Made by a program: the position numbers and the translations under genes
The notes under the pieces: model-generated
Database searches by the model: none
Seen by the model: only the letters and a program-made list of their open reading frames with translations
Told to the model about the DNA's origin: nothing
Source: Microthrix sp041394405
Lineage (GTDB): Bacteria > Actinomycetota > Acidimicrobiia > Acidimicrobiales > Microtrichaceae
Length of the DNA: 64,000 bases
Direction of reading: 5' to 3'
Assembly: GCA_041394405.1 (NCBI GenBank)
Contig: JAWKIF010000008.1
Span: forward strand, 248,001 to 312,000
Shown: positions 35,862-43,600 of the stretch, one piece after another
How the letters are laid out: each line of letters starts with the position of its first letter
How positions within the stretch are numbered: position 1 is the stretch's first letter

Positions 35862-38036
35862 CTAGTCCCAACACCGTGAGGGCGACACGGTCGGCGGTTG
35901 GTGGACCGACACCACCCGAACACACGACGTCATGCCGCGGGCGGCCGGCAGCGCAAGGGAGCTGTGCCGGCCGCTGATCACCTGCGGCGAACCGGCGAGC
36001 GTCCCGTCGGCTCCGACCACGCCCGAGGCGGACGGCGCTGCATCCACGAGGCCCCCGGTGGCGGCGAAATCGTCGCGCCGAACCAGCCAGTCCCGACCGT
36101 CGGGTTCGCCGCTGAGGGTGAGGAGGGCCGAGCCATCCGGACCCACGCTCAGGCTGAAGTCGCCGGGCGCTTCGGCACCAAGCGGATCGGGCGGCCCCAG
36201 TGCCAGGGCGGCCTCCATGGCAGCGGATGCCACCGGGTCGAGTGGCCCCTCGGTCGTTCGGTGCGTCTGGGCCGGCGCAGAGCCGCCGCTGTCGCCGGCC
36301 AGACCAACGCCGCCCAGCGCCCCCAGGGTCACACCCACCGCAACCACGACGATCGCGGCTGCAGCTCCCCGGGCCGGCGCCCGCCGGGTCCTCCCAGAAC
36401 GTCTCGATGCGCCCGTGCGCCGTCCCGGCTGCGCCGCCGGGGAGGCTCGGGTGCCGCCGTCCCGGAGCGCCGCCCGAATGGTGGCGGCGGCGACGACGGC
36501 ACCTCCCGGCGGGCGGGCGGAAGGATCGGGAGCCAGCGCAGCCTGCACCCACTCCGCGACCTCGGGAAGGGCGCCGAGCACCGCCGAGGGAGCCTCACGC
36601 TCTCCGGCCAGGCGGCGAGCCACCAGGGCGTCGGTGCCGTCGCCGCGCTCCAACGGCGGCCGACATTCGGCGAGGTGAAAGAGGGTGGCGGCCAACGCAG
36701 CAACGTCCACGCCCGGATGAAGGGCCTCACCGGCGAGCTGCTCCGGAGGGGCGTGCCGGGGGGAGCACTCGGGAGCTGCCGCCGAGCCGGCAGGCCGGGT
36801 GACCGAGAAGTCGGCCAACCGCACCGCACCCCACCGGTCGACCAGCAGGTTCTGGGGCTTGACGTCGCCGTGGACCAGACCTTGGGCGTGGAGCATGCCC
36901 AGCGCGTCGGCCACGTGTGCCCCCAGCTGTGCCACCTGAGCGGCGCTTCGAGCGATGTCGGTGCGCAGCGGCCCGCCGGCGCACCAGCCGAGCACCAACG
37001 CCGGGTGAGCCCCGGTCTGCTGCCCGTAGCAGGTGACAGCGGCGCGGTGTCCGTCGAGGGCGGCCAGTGCGCCGATCTCCCGGGCCATGGCACGGGGCAC
37101 GCCGGTTTCGGACGACTGCCGGAAGAGCTTCACCACCACATCTCGGCTCAGCAGCGGATCGTGAGCCCGCCAGAGTTCGCCGTGACCCCCCACGGCCAGG
37201 CGTTCCTGGGGGACGAGCCCGAGGGGAAGGGGCGGGCAGACGGCCAGTGCCGGAGACGACGCCAGCCCCACGGTGCGATCGTCGACACCAGCCGGTGCGG
37301 AGCGTTCGGTGATCGTCCGGCCGGTGGCCAGCGAGCGGGTGGGGTGGGACGGGCCCGGCCCAAACCGTGCCAGCCCGCTCGCCAGGTGGGACGCGTCAAG
37401 CGCCGCCGCGCGCTGTCGCGTCGCCACCAGCAGCGCAGCCAGTCGTCGATTCGGGGCAGCGGCAGCCGGGGAACCCAGTGCGTCCAGCAGGGTGTCCACC
37501 AGGTCGGCAACGTCTCGTCGCGTTGCCTCGACGCCGGGCGCGTGCTCCGGCTGGGCGTCGAACCCATCAAGGCGGCTGTGGCCCCATCGGTCCAGCCTGA
37601 TGGCGGTGCCGTCGATGGCCCCGTGAACCAGCGGCGGCACGAGCGAGTGGGCCTGGGCCAGCACCTCGGCGATGCTGGATCCGACGGCGGCGACATCGGC
37701 TGCCGCGACCTCGGCACCACCGCCTGCCGCCCGCTGGGCCAGGTGGGTGGCCCAAGTCGGCCCGGCGTCCTCGAACTGCACGGTGACCGTGTCGCCGTCG
37801 CCCTCCAGCGCCTGGTGGACCGACACCACCCCGGGGTGGCAGTCGAGCCGAGCCTGCGCGCGTGCGGCTGCCAGGAGCGAGCGCTCGCCAACCCGCAGCT
37901 CCACCCCTCGGTCGCCGAGTTCCTCCCTGGCCGACCAGCGGGCCCACGATGTCGTCGCTCGGGCGGCCAGTGGCTCGGTGATGGGCCGGTGGTGGGAGCA
38001 CGCTGGGGGCGAACGGCCGGGGAATACCGCAGTCAT
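35862..38036 (-). CDS. Pseudokinase-kinase membrane protein (Ser/Thr kinase family)
   Basis: The 724-residue protein holds two kinase-like domains in tandem. The second (about 275-520) keeps the residues for catalysis: Gly-rich loop GGHGEL (283-288), K303, E320, HGDVKPQN (389-396), D409 of DFS in place of DFG, and APPE. The first (about 35-225) follows the same layout (ARLDCHPGVVSVH, LVHGAIDGTAIRLDRWG, RLDGFD) but has HGA instead of HGD/HRD, a scrambled DFG and no Gly-rich loop, so it is a likely pseudokinase. A membrane helix (559-580) and an external domain of about 140 residues follow. ATG 38036 overlaps the upstream gene by four bases. Confidence 0.75.
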   Translation of the reverse strand: MTAVFPGRSPPACSHHRPITEPLAARATTSWARWSAREELGDRGVELRVGERSLLAAARAQARLDCHPGVVSVHQALEGDGDTVTVQFEDAGPTWATHLAQRAAGGGAEVAAADVAAVGSSIAEVLAQAHSLVPPLVHGAIDGTAIRLDRWGHSRLDGFDAQPEHAPGVEATRRDVADLVDTLLDALGSPAAAAPNRRLAALLVATRQRAAALDASHLASGLARFGPGPSHPTRSLATGRTITERSAPAGVDDRTVGLASSPALAVCPPLPLGLVPQERLAVGGHGELWRAHDPLLSRDVVVKLFRQSSETGVPRAMAREIGALAALDGHRAAVTCYGQQTGAHPALVLGWCAGGPLRTDIARSAAQVAQLGAHVADALGMLHAQGLVHGDVKPQNLLVDRWGAVRLADFSVTRPAGSAAAPECSPRHAPPEQLAGEALHPGVDVAALAATLFHLAECRPPLERGDGTDALVARRLAGEREAPSAVLGALPEVAEWVQAALAPDPSARPPGGAVVAAATIRAALRDGGTRASPAAQPGRRTGASRRSGRTRRAPARGAAAAIVVVAVGVTLGALGGVGLAGDSGGSAPAQTHRTTEGPLDPVASAAMEAALALGPPDPLGAEAPGDFSLSVGPDGSALLTLSGEPDGRDWLVRRDDFAATGGLVDAAPSASGVVGADGTLAGSPQVISGRHSSLALPAARGMTSCVRVVSVHQPPTVSPSRCWD

Positions 38037-38683
38037 CGAGGCGGTCGCCGCGTCGGGTCCAGGTCGGAGAGGGCAACTCGCAAGGCCTCGGCCGCTCGCT
38101 CGCCCCCGGCTCTGGCGCTCACCCGGCAACACGTCGGTTCGGCTTCCAGGCGCACCTCCACCATCTCCGGTCGCACCGGCGGGCGCCGGCTGACCCACCG
38201 GGCGAGGCGCATCGGCGCCGACATCACGGGTGCGGGCAACAGGCCCTTGACCGCTGCGGTATTGGCCTCCAGGACATCCACCCCGTAGCGCCCCAGCGTG
38301 TCGACCAGCACCCGTGTCACCTCGTCGGCGGACTGTGTGGTCTCCACGGACACCGGATTGGGCCCACCCAGGTCGGCCATCCACCATTGCAGCCGGTCGG
38401 CCCGCTGGTCCCAGGCGTCCACACTGCCCGCATCGCTGGGCCATGGCAGCGCCAGGTCGCTCCGGTCCTGGCTGGGCTGCTCGTCGGTCCGATCGAGCGA
38501 GCCCGCAGGCGGCATGGGCACGAAGGTGATTTTCGGTCCGGGTGGCACGGGCCGGATGCGGCGCCTGATCGGTGGCGGGTGGCCCGCCGGCACCGCATAC
38601 TCCGCCGCCGTCGCACGCTCCGCCGACACCGGGCGCGGCGGGGCCAACCGAGTGCGGTCCTCGTCGAGCACAGCGGGGCTCAC
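38033..38683 (-). CDS. Hypothetical protein of the FHA-kinase module
   Basis: No family is recognised. The protein has 216 residues from GTG 38683, which overlaps the FHA gene stop as GTGA; longer in-frame starts lie inside that gene. It has a Pro/Arg-rich N-terminal part (about 10-65) and a C-terminal globular segment (DEVTRVLVDTLGRYGVDVLEANT, then a stretch with paired Cys near the end). No signal peptide or membrane helix is seen. Tight coupling with an FHA protein and the kinase suggests a regulatory partner or substrate. Confidence 0.6.
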   Translation of the reverse strand: MSPAVLDEDRTRLAPPRPVSAERATAAEYAVPAGHPPPIRRRIRPVPPGPKITFVPMPPAGSLDRTDEQPSQDRSDLALPWPSDAGSVDAWDQRADRLQWWMADLGGPNPVSVETTQSADEVTRVLVDTLGRYGVDVLEANTAAVKGLLPAPVMSAPMRLARWVSRRPPVRPEMVEVRLEAEPTCCRVSARAGGERAAEALRVALSDLDPTRRPPR

Positions 38684-39447
38684 GACGCCACCTGGTTGCA
38701 GATGGCGTCCAGGACGTCCAGGTCGGCGGGGCACACGAGCGAGTGCGTCATCACATGGTCGACGAGGTGTTGGCGCCGATCGTTGGCCGAGGTGCCGGCG
38801 GTGCCCTGCAGGCCGCGCACGCCGTGGCGGGCAAACCGGGCACACAGGTGGTCGAGCTTGCGGTTGAACTTCGAGATGCTCCATCCCAGGCGCTGGGCCA
38901 CCATTCGATTTGGCGGCAAGGGCCCCGGCTCGGCCAGGGGGTCCCGCAGCTGCCGCTCCGTGAGGGCGGCCAGGATGGCACGCTGATCATCATTCAACTC
39001 CAAGCGGCCCCACGGTCGGGTGAGGTCGGCTTCGTCGTGGGTCGGTGCGCCCGGACCGGCCTCGCCCGCGGCTGGGTCGCCCGGACACGCGCCGCGGAGC
39101 TCGTAGCGAGCCGGGCCCGCCTCGAAGCGAACAGCGAAGGTGCCCGGCCACAGCGACGTCTCCACGCCGGGCGGGAGCACGGTCATGGGTCGGCCTTCGG
39201 CCTCGATGACCGTCAAGGGGAGCCGGGTGCCATCGTTGCGCAGCCACCAGTGGCCGTCGTGATGGCTGAACGTGCCGGCCACACGATGCAGGTAGCGGTT
39301 TGACTCGTCGATGGTGAGCGCCGCATCTCGCCCAAACGCCAGTTCGTCGCCGGGCAGCAGCTGCCACTCCTCCCCGCAGAATTCCAGTTCGAACGTTGTC
39401 CGCGTCGCCCGGCCGTCCGGTCGCGTTGCTTGATTCCCGCCTGACAC
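38680..39447 (-). CDS. FHA-like protein with C-terminal winged-helix-type domain
   Basis: The 255-residue protein has an N-terminal FHA-like fold (about 15-115; LAFGRDAALTIDESNRYLHRVAGTFSHHDGHWWLRNDGT), in which the expected Ser-Arg-x-His is spread over NRYLHRVAG. The C-terminal part (about 150-255; LNDDQRAILAALTERQL, PPNRMVAQRLGWSISKFNRKLDHLC) resembles a helix-turn-helix domain. This pairing would let phosphorylation affect DNA binding. It heads the three-gene minus-strand module with the kinase. The start is GTG 39447 with GAGGGGG upstream. Confidence 0.68.
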   Translation of the reverse strand: MSGGNQATRPDGRATRTTFELEFCGEEWQLLPGDELAFGRDAALTIDESNRYLHRVAGTFSHHDGHWWLRNDGTRLPLTVIEAEGRPMTVLPPGVETSLWPGTFAVRFEAGPARYELRGACPGDPAAGEAGPGAPTHDEADLTRPWGRLELNDDQRAILAALTERQLRDPLAEPGPLPPNRMVAQRLGWSISKFNRKLDHLCARFARHGVRGLQGTAGTSANDRRQHLVDHVMTHSLVCPADLDVLDAICNQVAS

Positions 39448-39596
39448 TGCGCCCCCTCGAGTCGGAGTGGTGAACGGGGCCCGCCAGCCCCGGGTGGTGC
39501 GTCCCCCGCACCACGTCTCACATCACAGCACAACCGACGTGCCTGGTAAACGGGTCGCGCTCCCCATGGACACCGCCGCTCTCGCCCACACACGTT

Positions 39597-40034
39597 TCAC
39601 TGTGGGGCGTCGTCACGTTCATCGGCCAGTGCGGCGATGACCGCCTCGGTCTCGGCCACCAGCGGCGCAACGGCGGGATACCCCGCGTAGGGGGCCAGGA
39701 TCACCAGGGTTTCGCGCAGCTGATCGGCGGTCAGCTCGCCGCGCTTGAGCGCTGCGCGTGCCTGAACCTTCCAGGTGTCGGTCGAGGCGCGGGCCGCGAT
39801 CACCCCCATCAACAGCAGGCGCCGGTCCCTGATGGACAACGCCTCCCGCGTCCACACCTCGCTGAACAGCGTGGTGAGCATGGCGTCCATGAACGGCATG
39901 GTGCCCTCGGGCAGGCTGACGACATCGCCGGCGTAGACCTCATCCATCATGGCGGCGCCGCGCTGATACGCCGACGGCTGGTCCGGCGCAGCCGGTTCGG
40001 TTTGGCCGGGGCCGTCGGGGGCGTCGTCGCTCAT
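39597..40034 (-). CDS. Carboxymuconolactone decarboxylase-family protein
   Basis: The 145-residue all-helical protein resembles the CMD/AhpD-like family (AMLTTLFSEVWTREALSIRDRRLLLMGVIAA, LRETLVILAPYAGYPA). It lacks the CxxC of AhpD peroxidases, so a decarboxylase or unknown role is more likely. It overlaps the next gene on the strand by four bases and belongs to the P450 operon, probably acting late in the catabolic route. Confidence 0.82.
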   Translation of the reverse strand: MSDDAPDGPGQTEPAAPDQPSAYQRGAAMMDEVYAGDVVSLPEGTMPFMDAMLTTLFSEVWTREALSIRDRRLLLMGVIAARASTDTWKVQARAALKRGELTADQLRETLVILAPYAGYPAVAPLVAETEAVIAALADERDDAPQ

Positions 40035-40921
40035 GGTGTCGGTGTCTCCCCAAGTGGTTCGGCCACGCCGTAGGTCGTGGCCATGGCCTCGGTCAATGCG
40101 GTCAACAGGGTGGCTCGGGCGTCATCGGGCATGAGTTCGGCTGCTAGCGAGAGGTCCTTGCGGGCGATACCCACCTGGGTGTCCAGCATGGTGCGGAGCC
40201 CTCCGGTGACGTGCTCGGGTGGGATGCTCAACAGTGCAGCGAAGCGCTCCGTCAGGGCGCCCAACATGCCGGTATGGCGCCACGCGGCGAGCAGCGCCTC
40301 GGTGTCGCCGCCCTGTCCGTCGACGAGCGAGTGAGCGGCTGCGGCGGCGGCGAATTGGCTGTAGGTCATGACGTTGACCGCTAGCTTCAGCGCAGCGCCG
40401 GAGCCGACGGGGCCCGCAGGAATCACCTTGGTGCCGTAGAGCCCCAACAGCTCCTGGGTCGCCGGCGACATCCTGTCGAATCCCCCGGCGAAGATGGCCA
40501 GCGCTCCCGCACGTGCAGCGTCGTCACCGCCGGCGACGGAGGCGTCGAACAGCGCCAGGCCGTGCTTGGCTGCGCCGGCGCGGGCTTGGGTGATCGTGTC
40601 GGGGTGCACCGTGGAGTGGATCAGTACCTCCGAGGCGTGGGGAGCGCCGGAGGTGTCCTGGGTGGCCTCAAGGAGACCGGCCGGGCCCCTGAGAACGGCC
40701 TGGACGTGCTCGGCCGCCGGCACGCACACGCTGACGATGTGGGTGCGCCTGGCCACCTCGGCGGCGGATGCGGCGCGGCGTGCCCCGAGCGCCACGGCGG
40801 CGTCCACCGCCGCTTCGTTCAGGTCGTGCACCCACACCTCGTCGAGCTGGTCGACGGCGCAGAGGCGCTCCACCATGGCCGAGCCCATCATGCCCAGCCC
40901 GATATACCCCACCCTGGTCAT
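40031..40921 (-). CDS. 3-hydroxyisobutyrate dehydrogenase-family oxidoreductase
   Basis: The 296-residue protein begins with an NAD(P)-binding Rossmann motif (VGYIGLGMMGSAMVERL). It has the beta-hydroxyacid dehydrogenase substrate loop (DASVAGGDDAARAGALAIFAGG) and the catalytic-lysine helix (GSGAALKLAVNVM). Such enzymes oxidise beta-hydroxy acids or reduce short aldehyde acids. ATG 40921 overlaps the P450 stop by four bases, which fixes the start; an in-frame start 48 nt upstream was rejected. Confidence 0.88.
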   Translation of the reverse strand: MTRVGYIGLGMMGSAMVERLCAVDQLDEVWVHDLNEAAVDAAVALGARRAASAAEVARRTHIVSVCVPAAEHVQAVLRGPAGLLEATQDTSGAPHASEVLIHSTVHPDTITQARAGAAKHGLALFDASVAGGDDAARAGALAIFAGGFDRMSPATQELLGLYGTKVIPAGPVGSGAALKLAVNVMTYSQFAAAAAAHSLVDGQGGDTEALLAAWRHTGMLGALTERFAALLSIPPEHVTGGLRTMLDTQVGIARKDLSLAAELMPDDARATLLTALTEAMATTYGVAEPLGETPTP

Positions 40922-42117
40922 CGCCCCACCCGTTCGCCCGGCGTGAAGTCGATGGGGAGGCGACTCCACCCGGTGACGTTGCCGCTGTGGAACCGCACTT
41001 TGGCGTCATGGTCCACGCGGTAGTCCCCCAGCCGGCCGTGGATCTCCTCCAGCGCAACCCGGCCCTCCATGCGGGCCAGGGCCGCTCCCAGGCAGAAGTG
41101 GGCTCCGTAGCCGAACGCCAGGTGGCGGTCGGGGCGACGATGGATGTCGAAGTGCTCGGCGGTGGGTCCGAACTCGCGCTCGTCGTGGTTGGCGGCGCCG
41201 ATCATCAACAGCACCGAGTCGTCGGCCCTCATGGTGACGCCGTGCAGCTCGACGTCCCGGGTGAGGGTGCGGTGCATGTACTGGGTGGAGTTGTGAAACC
41301 GCACCACCTCCTCCACCAGCTGGGGCACCAAGCCCGGGTCCTCCAGCACCGATGCACGCTGCGGGGGATGGCGGTCCAGCAGTTCGACCGCGTTGGCCAC
41401 CATCTTGGTGGTGGTCTCGTGGCCGGCGATCACGAACAGCACGCAGAAGCCGAGCAGCTCCTCGTCGGTCAACCGGCGACCATCCACCTCGACGTTCACC
41501 AGGTCGCTGATCAGGCCCGACCCCTGCCCCGCCCGGCGGCGGGGCAGGTCCTCGATGAAGTAGTTGAGCAACGCGAACATCCCGTCCATGGCCTCGGCGG
41601 GCATCTCCATGCGGCCGTCCTCGCGGATGAGGATCTGGTCGGCGTGGGCCCGCAGCCCGGGCCGGTCCGCCTCGGGGATGCCCAGCACCTCCGCAATGAC
41701 ATCCATGGGAAACGGGCCGGTGAAGTCGGCCACCAGGTCGCAGTGGCCGGCCTCGATGACCTCGTCGAGGTAGCCGTTCACGATGCGGCGGGTGGCCGCC
41801 TCCATGTTGGCGACCTGGCGCCCCGTGAACACCCGGCCGACCAGCTTGCGGATGGCGGTGTGTTCCGGCGGGTCCAGCTCGATCAGCTGCCGGAACTTGG
41901 GATTCACCCGGCCTCGCTGCTCCAACGCGATGCCCTTGGTGGAGGTGTACGTGCCGTAGTCGCGGAAGCCCTCCAGCACGTCGTCGAAGCGGGTCAGCGC
42001 CCAGAACCGCAGTTCGTCGTTCCAGTAGACGGGGGCCTCGTCGCGCATGGCCCGATAGGTGGCGTAGGGGTCGTCGTGGGTGGCGAACGAGTACGGGTTG
42101 TAGACGAGGGTCGACAT
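40918..42117 (-). CDS. Cytochrome P450
   Basis: The 399-residue soluble P450 has the oxygen-binding helix AGHETT (231-236), the ExxR pair E270/R273, and the haem loop FGYGAHFCLG with the thiolate ligand C342. Class I bacterial P450s of this size hydroxylate small hydrophobic molecules with electrons from a ferredoxin and reductase; neither is adjacent. ATG 42117 is 8 nt after a -10 box, giving a leaderless message. The operon continues into the hydroxyacid dehydrogenase and CMD genes. Across the divergent promoter lie the TetR, SDR and ALDH genes, suggesting one catabolic pathway of hydroxylation followed by stepwise oxidation. Confidence 0.93.
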   Translation of the reverse strand: MSTLVYNPYSFATHDDPYATYRAMRDEAPVYWNDELRFWALTRFDDVLEGFRDYGTYTSTKGIALEQRGRVNPKFRQLIELDPPEHTAIRKLVGRVFTGRQVANMEAATRRIVNGYLDEVIEAGHCDLVADFTGPFPMDVIAEVLGIPEADRPGLRAHADQILIREDGRMEMPAEAMDGMFALLNYFIEDLPRRRAGQGSGLISDLVNVEVDGRRLTDEELLGFCVLFVIAGHETTTKMVANAVELLDRHPPQRASVLEDPGLVPQLVEEVVRFHNSTQYMHRTLTRDVELHGVTMRADDSVLLMIGAANHDEREFGPTAEHFDIHRRPDRHLAFGYGAHFCLGAALARMEGRVALEEIHGRLGDYRVDHDAKVRFHSGNVTGWSRLPIDFTPGERVGR

Positions 42118-42125
42118 CCCCGGTG

Positions 42126-42153
42126 AACCTACACGAAATCGGAGACATGACAA
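42126..42153 (-). promoter_or_regulatory. Leaderless promoter of the P450 operon
   Basis: On the minus strand TTGTCA (42153-42148), a 16 bp spacer and TAGGTT (42131-42126) precede ATG 42117 by 8 nt. The -35 lies inside the palindrome shared with the TetR promoter. Confidence 0.55.
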
Positions 42154-42165
42154 CAGGTGTGATGT
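42145..42165. promoter_or_regulatory. Palindromic operator in the TetR-P450 divergent region
   Basis: ACATgACA, five central bases, then TGTgATGT: a 21 bp dyad with one mismatched pair. It covers the -35 boxes of both divergent promoters, the usual layout for a TetR repressor controlling itself and its target operon. The binding protein is inferred to be the adjacent TetR. Confidence 0.5.
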
Positions 42166-42176
42166 GCCCCTAGGCT
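42147..42176 (+). promoter_or_regulatory. Promoter of the TetR-SDR-ALDH operon
   Basis: ATGACA (42147-42152), an 18 bp spacer and TAGGCT (42171-42176). Six bases further is the ATC at 42183, in frame with the TetR protein, where other genes in this window have their start codon. Confidence 0.45.
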
Positions 42177-42182
42177 GCTTCG

Positions 42183-42821
42183 ATCAACCCGCTGCCCACC
42201 CACGCTCACCCCGACCATGCCCGCAGCGAGGCCGAACCCGCGCCCCACGGGCTCGGCCCGCCGGAGGAGGACCGCCGTGCCGAGCTGGCCCGGGTGGCCT
42301 ACGAGTTGGTGGCCGAGCGGGGCCTGGCCGGTCTCTCGATGCGCGCCGTTGCGCGACGGGTGGGAGCGACCACGGGACTGGTGTCGCATCACTTCCTCGA
42401 CCGGGCCGAGTTGGTGTCCGCTGCGCTGGATCATGCCGCCTGGGTGATGCAGCACCGCTCGATCGAGGCAGGCGGCGCCGACGCGCACCCGGTGGAGTTG
42501 TTGGTGTCGGTCTTGCCGACCGACCCCGCGACCGTGGAGAACTGGCGCTTCGCTCTGAGCGTGCGAGCCGCTGCGTTGTCCGATGACGACTATCGCCGCT
42601 TCGACGATGCCATCGCACAGCACTGGGCCGGCTTTCTGCCGCAGCGGCTGGGTCGGTTCGTCACCGGCGACGCCTCCGCTGCGGCCGATCACCTCGTGGC
42701 CGTCGCCGACGGCGTGGCGCTGCGGGCGGCGGTGAACCCCCGGGCCTGGCCTGCAGAACGCCAGCGGGCCCACGTTCAATTGGCCTTCGATGCGCTGACA
42801 ACCCAAGGAGCCTTCCCATGA
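42183..42821 (+). CDS. TetR-family regulator with apparent non-AUG (ATC) start
   Basis: The core reads RRAELARVAYELVAERGLAGLSMRAVARRVGATTGLVSHHFLDRAELV, a typical TetR DNA-binding domain, followed by a helical ligand domain. The first in-frame ATG/GTG/TTG is GTG 42294, which would cut helix 1 in half. The frame is open back to a TAG at 42171, with coding-like sequence (THAHPDHARSEAEPAP). ATC 42183 lies 6 nt after a -10 box, just where leaderless genes here begin, and gives a usual TetR length of 212. If ATC is not used, the start is GTG 42294. It overlaps the SDR gene by four bases and probably represses both divergent operons. Confidence 0.75.
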   Translation: MNPLPTHAHPDHARSEAEPAPHGLGPPEEDRRAELARVAYELVAERGLAGLSMRAVARRVGATTGLVSHHFLDRAELVSAALDHAAWVMQHRSIEAGGADAHPVELLVSVLPTDPATVENWRFALSVRAAALSDDDYRRFDDAIAQHWAGFLPQRLGRFVTGDASAAADHLVAVADGVALRAAVNPRAWPAERQRAHVQLAFDALTTQGAFP

Positions 42822-43600
42822 CCCGTCCCGACGCGGCCAGCCCCACCGGCGCGCAGCAACGCTTTTCCGGCCGGACGGCGGTGGTCACCGGCGCTGGCGG
42901 CGGTATCGGCGAGGCCTATGCCCGGGCCCTGCACGCCGAGGGTGCCAACGTGGTGGTGGCCGAGCTCAACGAGACAACCGGTGCGGCCGTGGCCGACTCG
43001 CTGGGCGAGCGCGCCATGTTCGTTGCCACCGACGTGGGCGATCCCGCCAGCACGGACGCCATGGCGGCGGCCGCCCTCGATCGCTTCGGTGGCATCGACC
43101 ACCTGGTGAACAACGCCGCCATCTTCGGCGACATGAAGCTGGCCGGGCTGACCAACGTGGACTACGGGTACCTGGACTCCTTCATGTCGGTCAACCTGAT
43201 GGGTGCGCTGCACTGCACACGCTCGGTCATGGCGCCCATGGGCACGGGAGGCGGCGGCTCCATTGTCAACCAGTCGTCCACCGCCGCATGGATGGGCATC
43301 AGCGGCTTCTACGGGCTGGCCAAGGCCGGCCTCAACTTCCTGACCGCGTCGCTCGCCCACGAGCTGGCGCACCGCAACATCCGGGTGAACGCCATCGCCC
43401 CCGGGCCCACCGACACGGCCGCCATGAACAAGCAGGTGCCCGTGGAGTTCCAGGATCCACTGGTGAGCAGCCTGGCCATCAAGCGCCTGGGAACCCCGTC
43501 CGATCACGTGGGGCCGGTGCTGTTCCTCCTGTCGGACGAGGCTGCCTGGATGACCGGCCAGATCGTGGCCGTCGACGGCGGGCAGATCACCCGGCTATGA
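42818..43600 (+). CDS. Short-chain dehydrogenase/reductase (classical SDR)
   Basis: The 260-residue enzyme has the cofactor motif TGAGGGIGEAY, an acidic residue after strand 2 (VVAELNE, favouring NAD), NNAA, and the catalytic Ser-Tyr-Lys in NQSSTAAWMGISGFYGLAKAG. The C-terminus, MTGQIVAVDGGQITR, is typical of the family. It probably oxidises the alcohol made by the P450. It is overlapped at both ends (ATGA) by the TetR and ALDH genes. Confidence 0.92.
   Translation: MTRPDAASPTGAQQRFSGRTAVVTGAGGGIGEAYARALHAEGANVVVAELNETTGAAVADSLGERAMFVATDVGDPASTDAMAAAALDRFGGIDHLVNNAAIFGDMKLAGLTNVDYGYLDSFMSVNLMGALHCTRSVMAPMGTGGGGSIVNQSSTAAWMGISGFYGLAKAGLNFLTASLAHELAHRNIRVNAIAPGPTDTAAMNKQVPVEFQDPLVSSLAIKRLGTPSDHVGPVLFLLSDEAAWMTGQIVAVDGGQITRL

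Noticed and set aside
35898..38288. 796-residue open frame on the plus strand
   Set aside because: It is the antisense shadow of the kinase gene; no conserved domain, and the minus strand holds clear kinase motifs and four-base gene overlaps.
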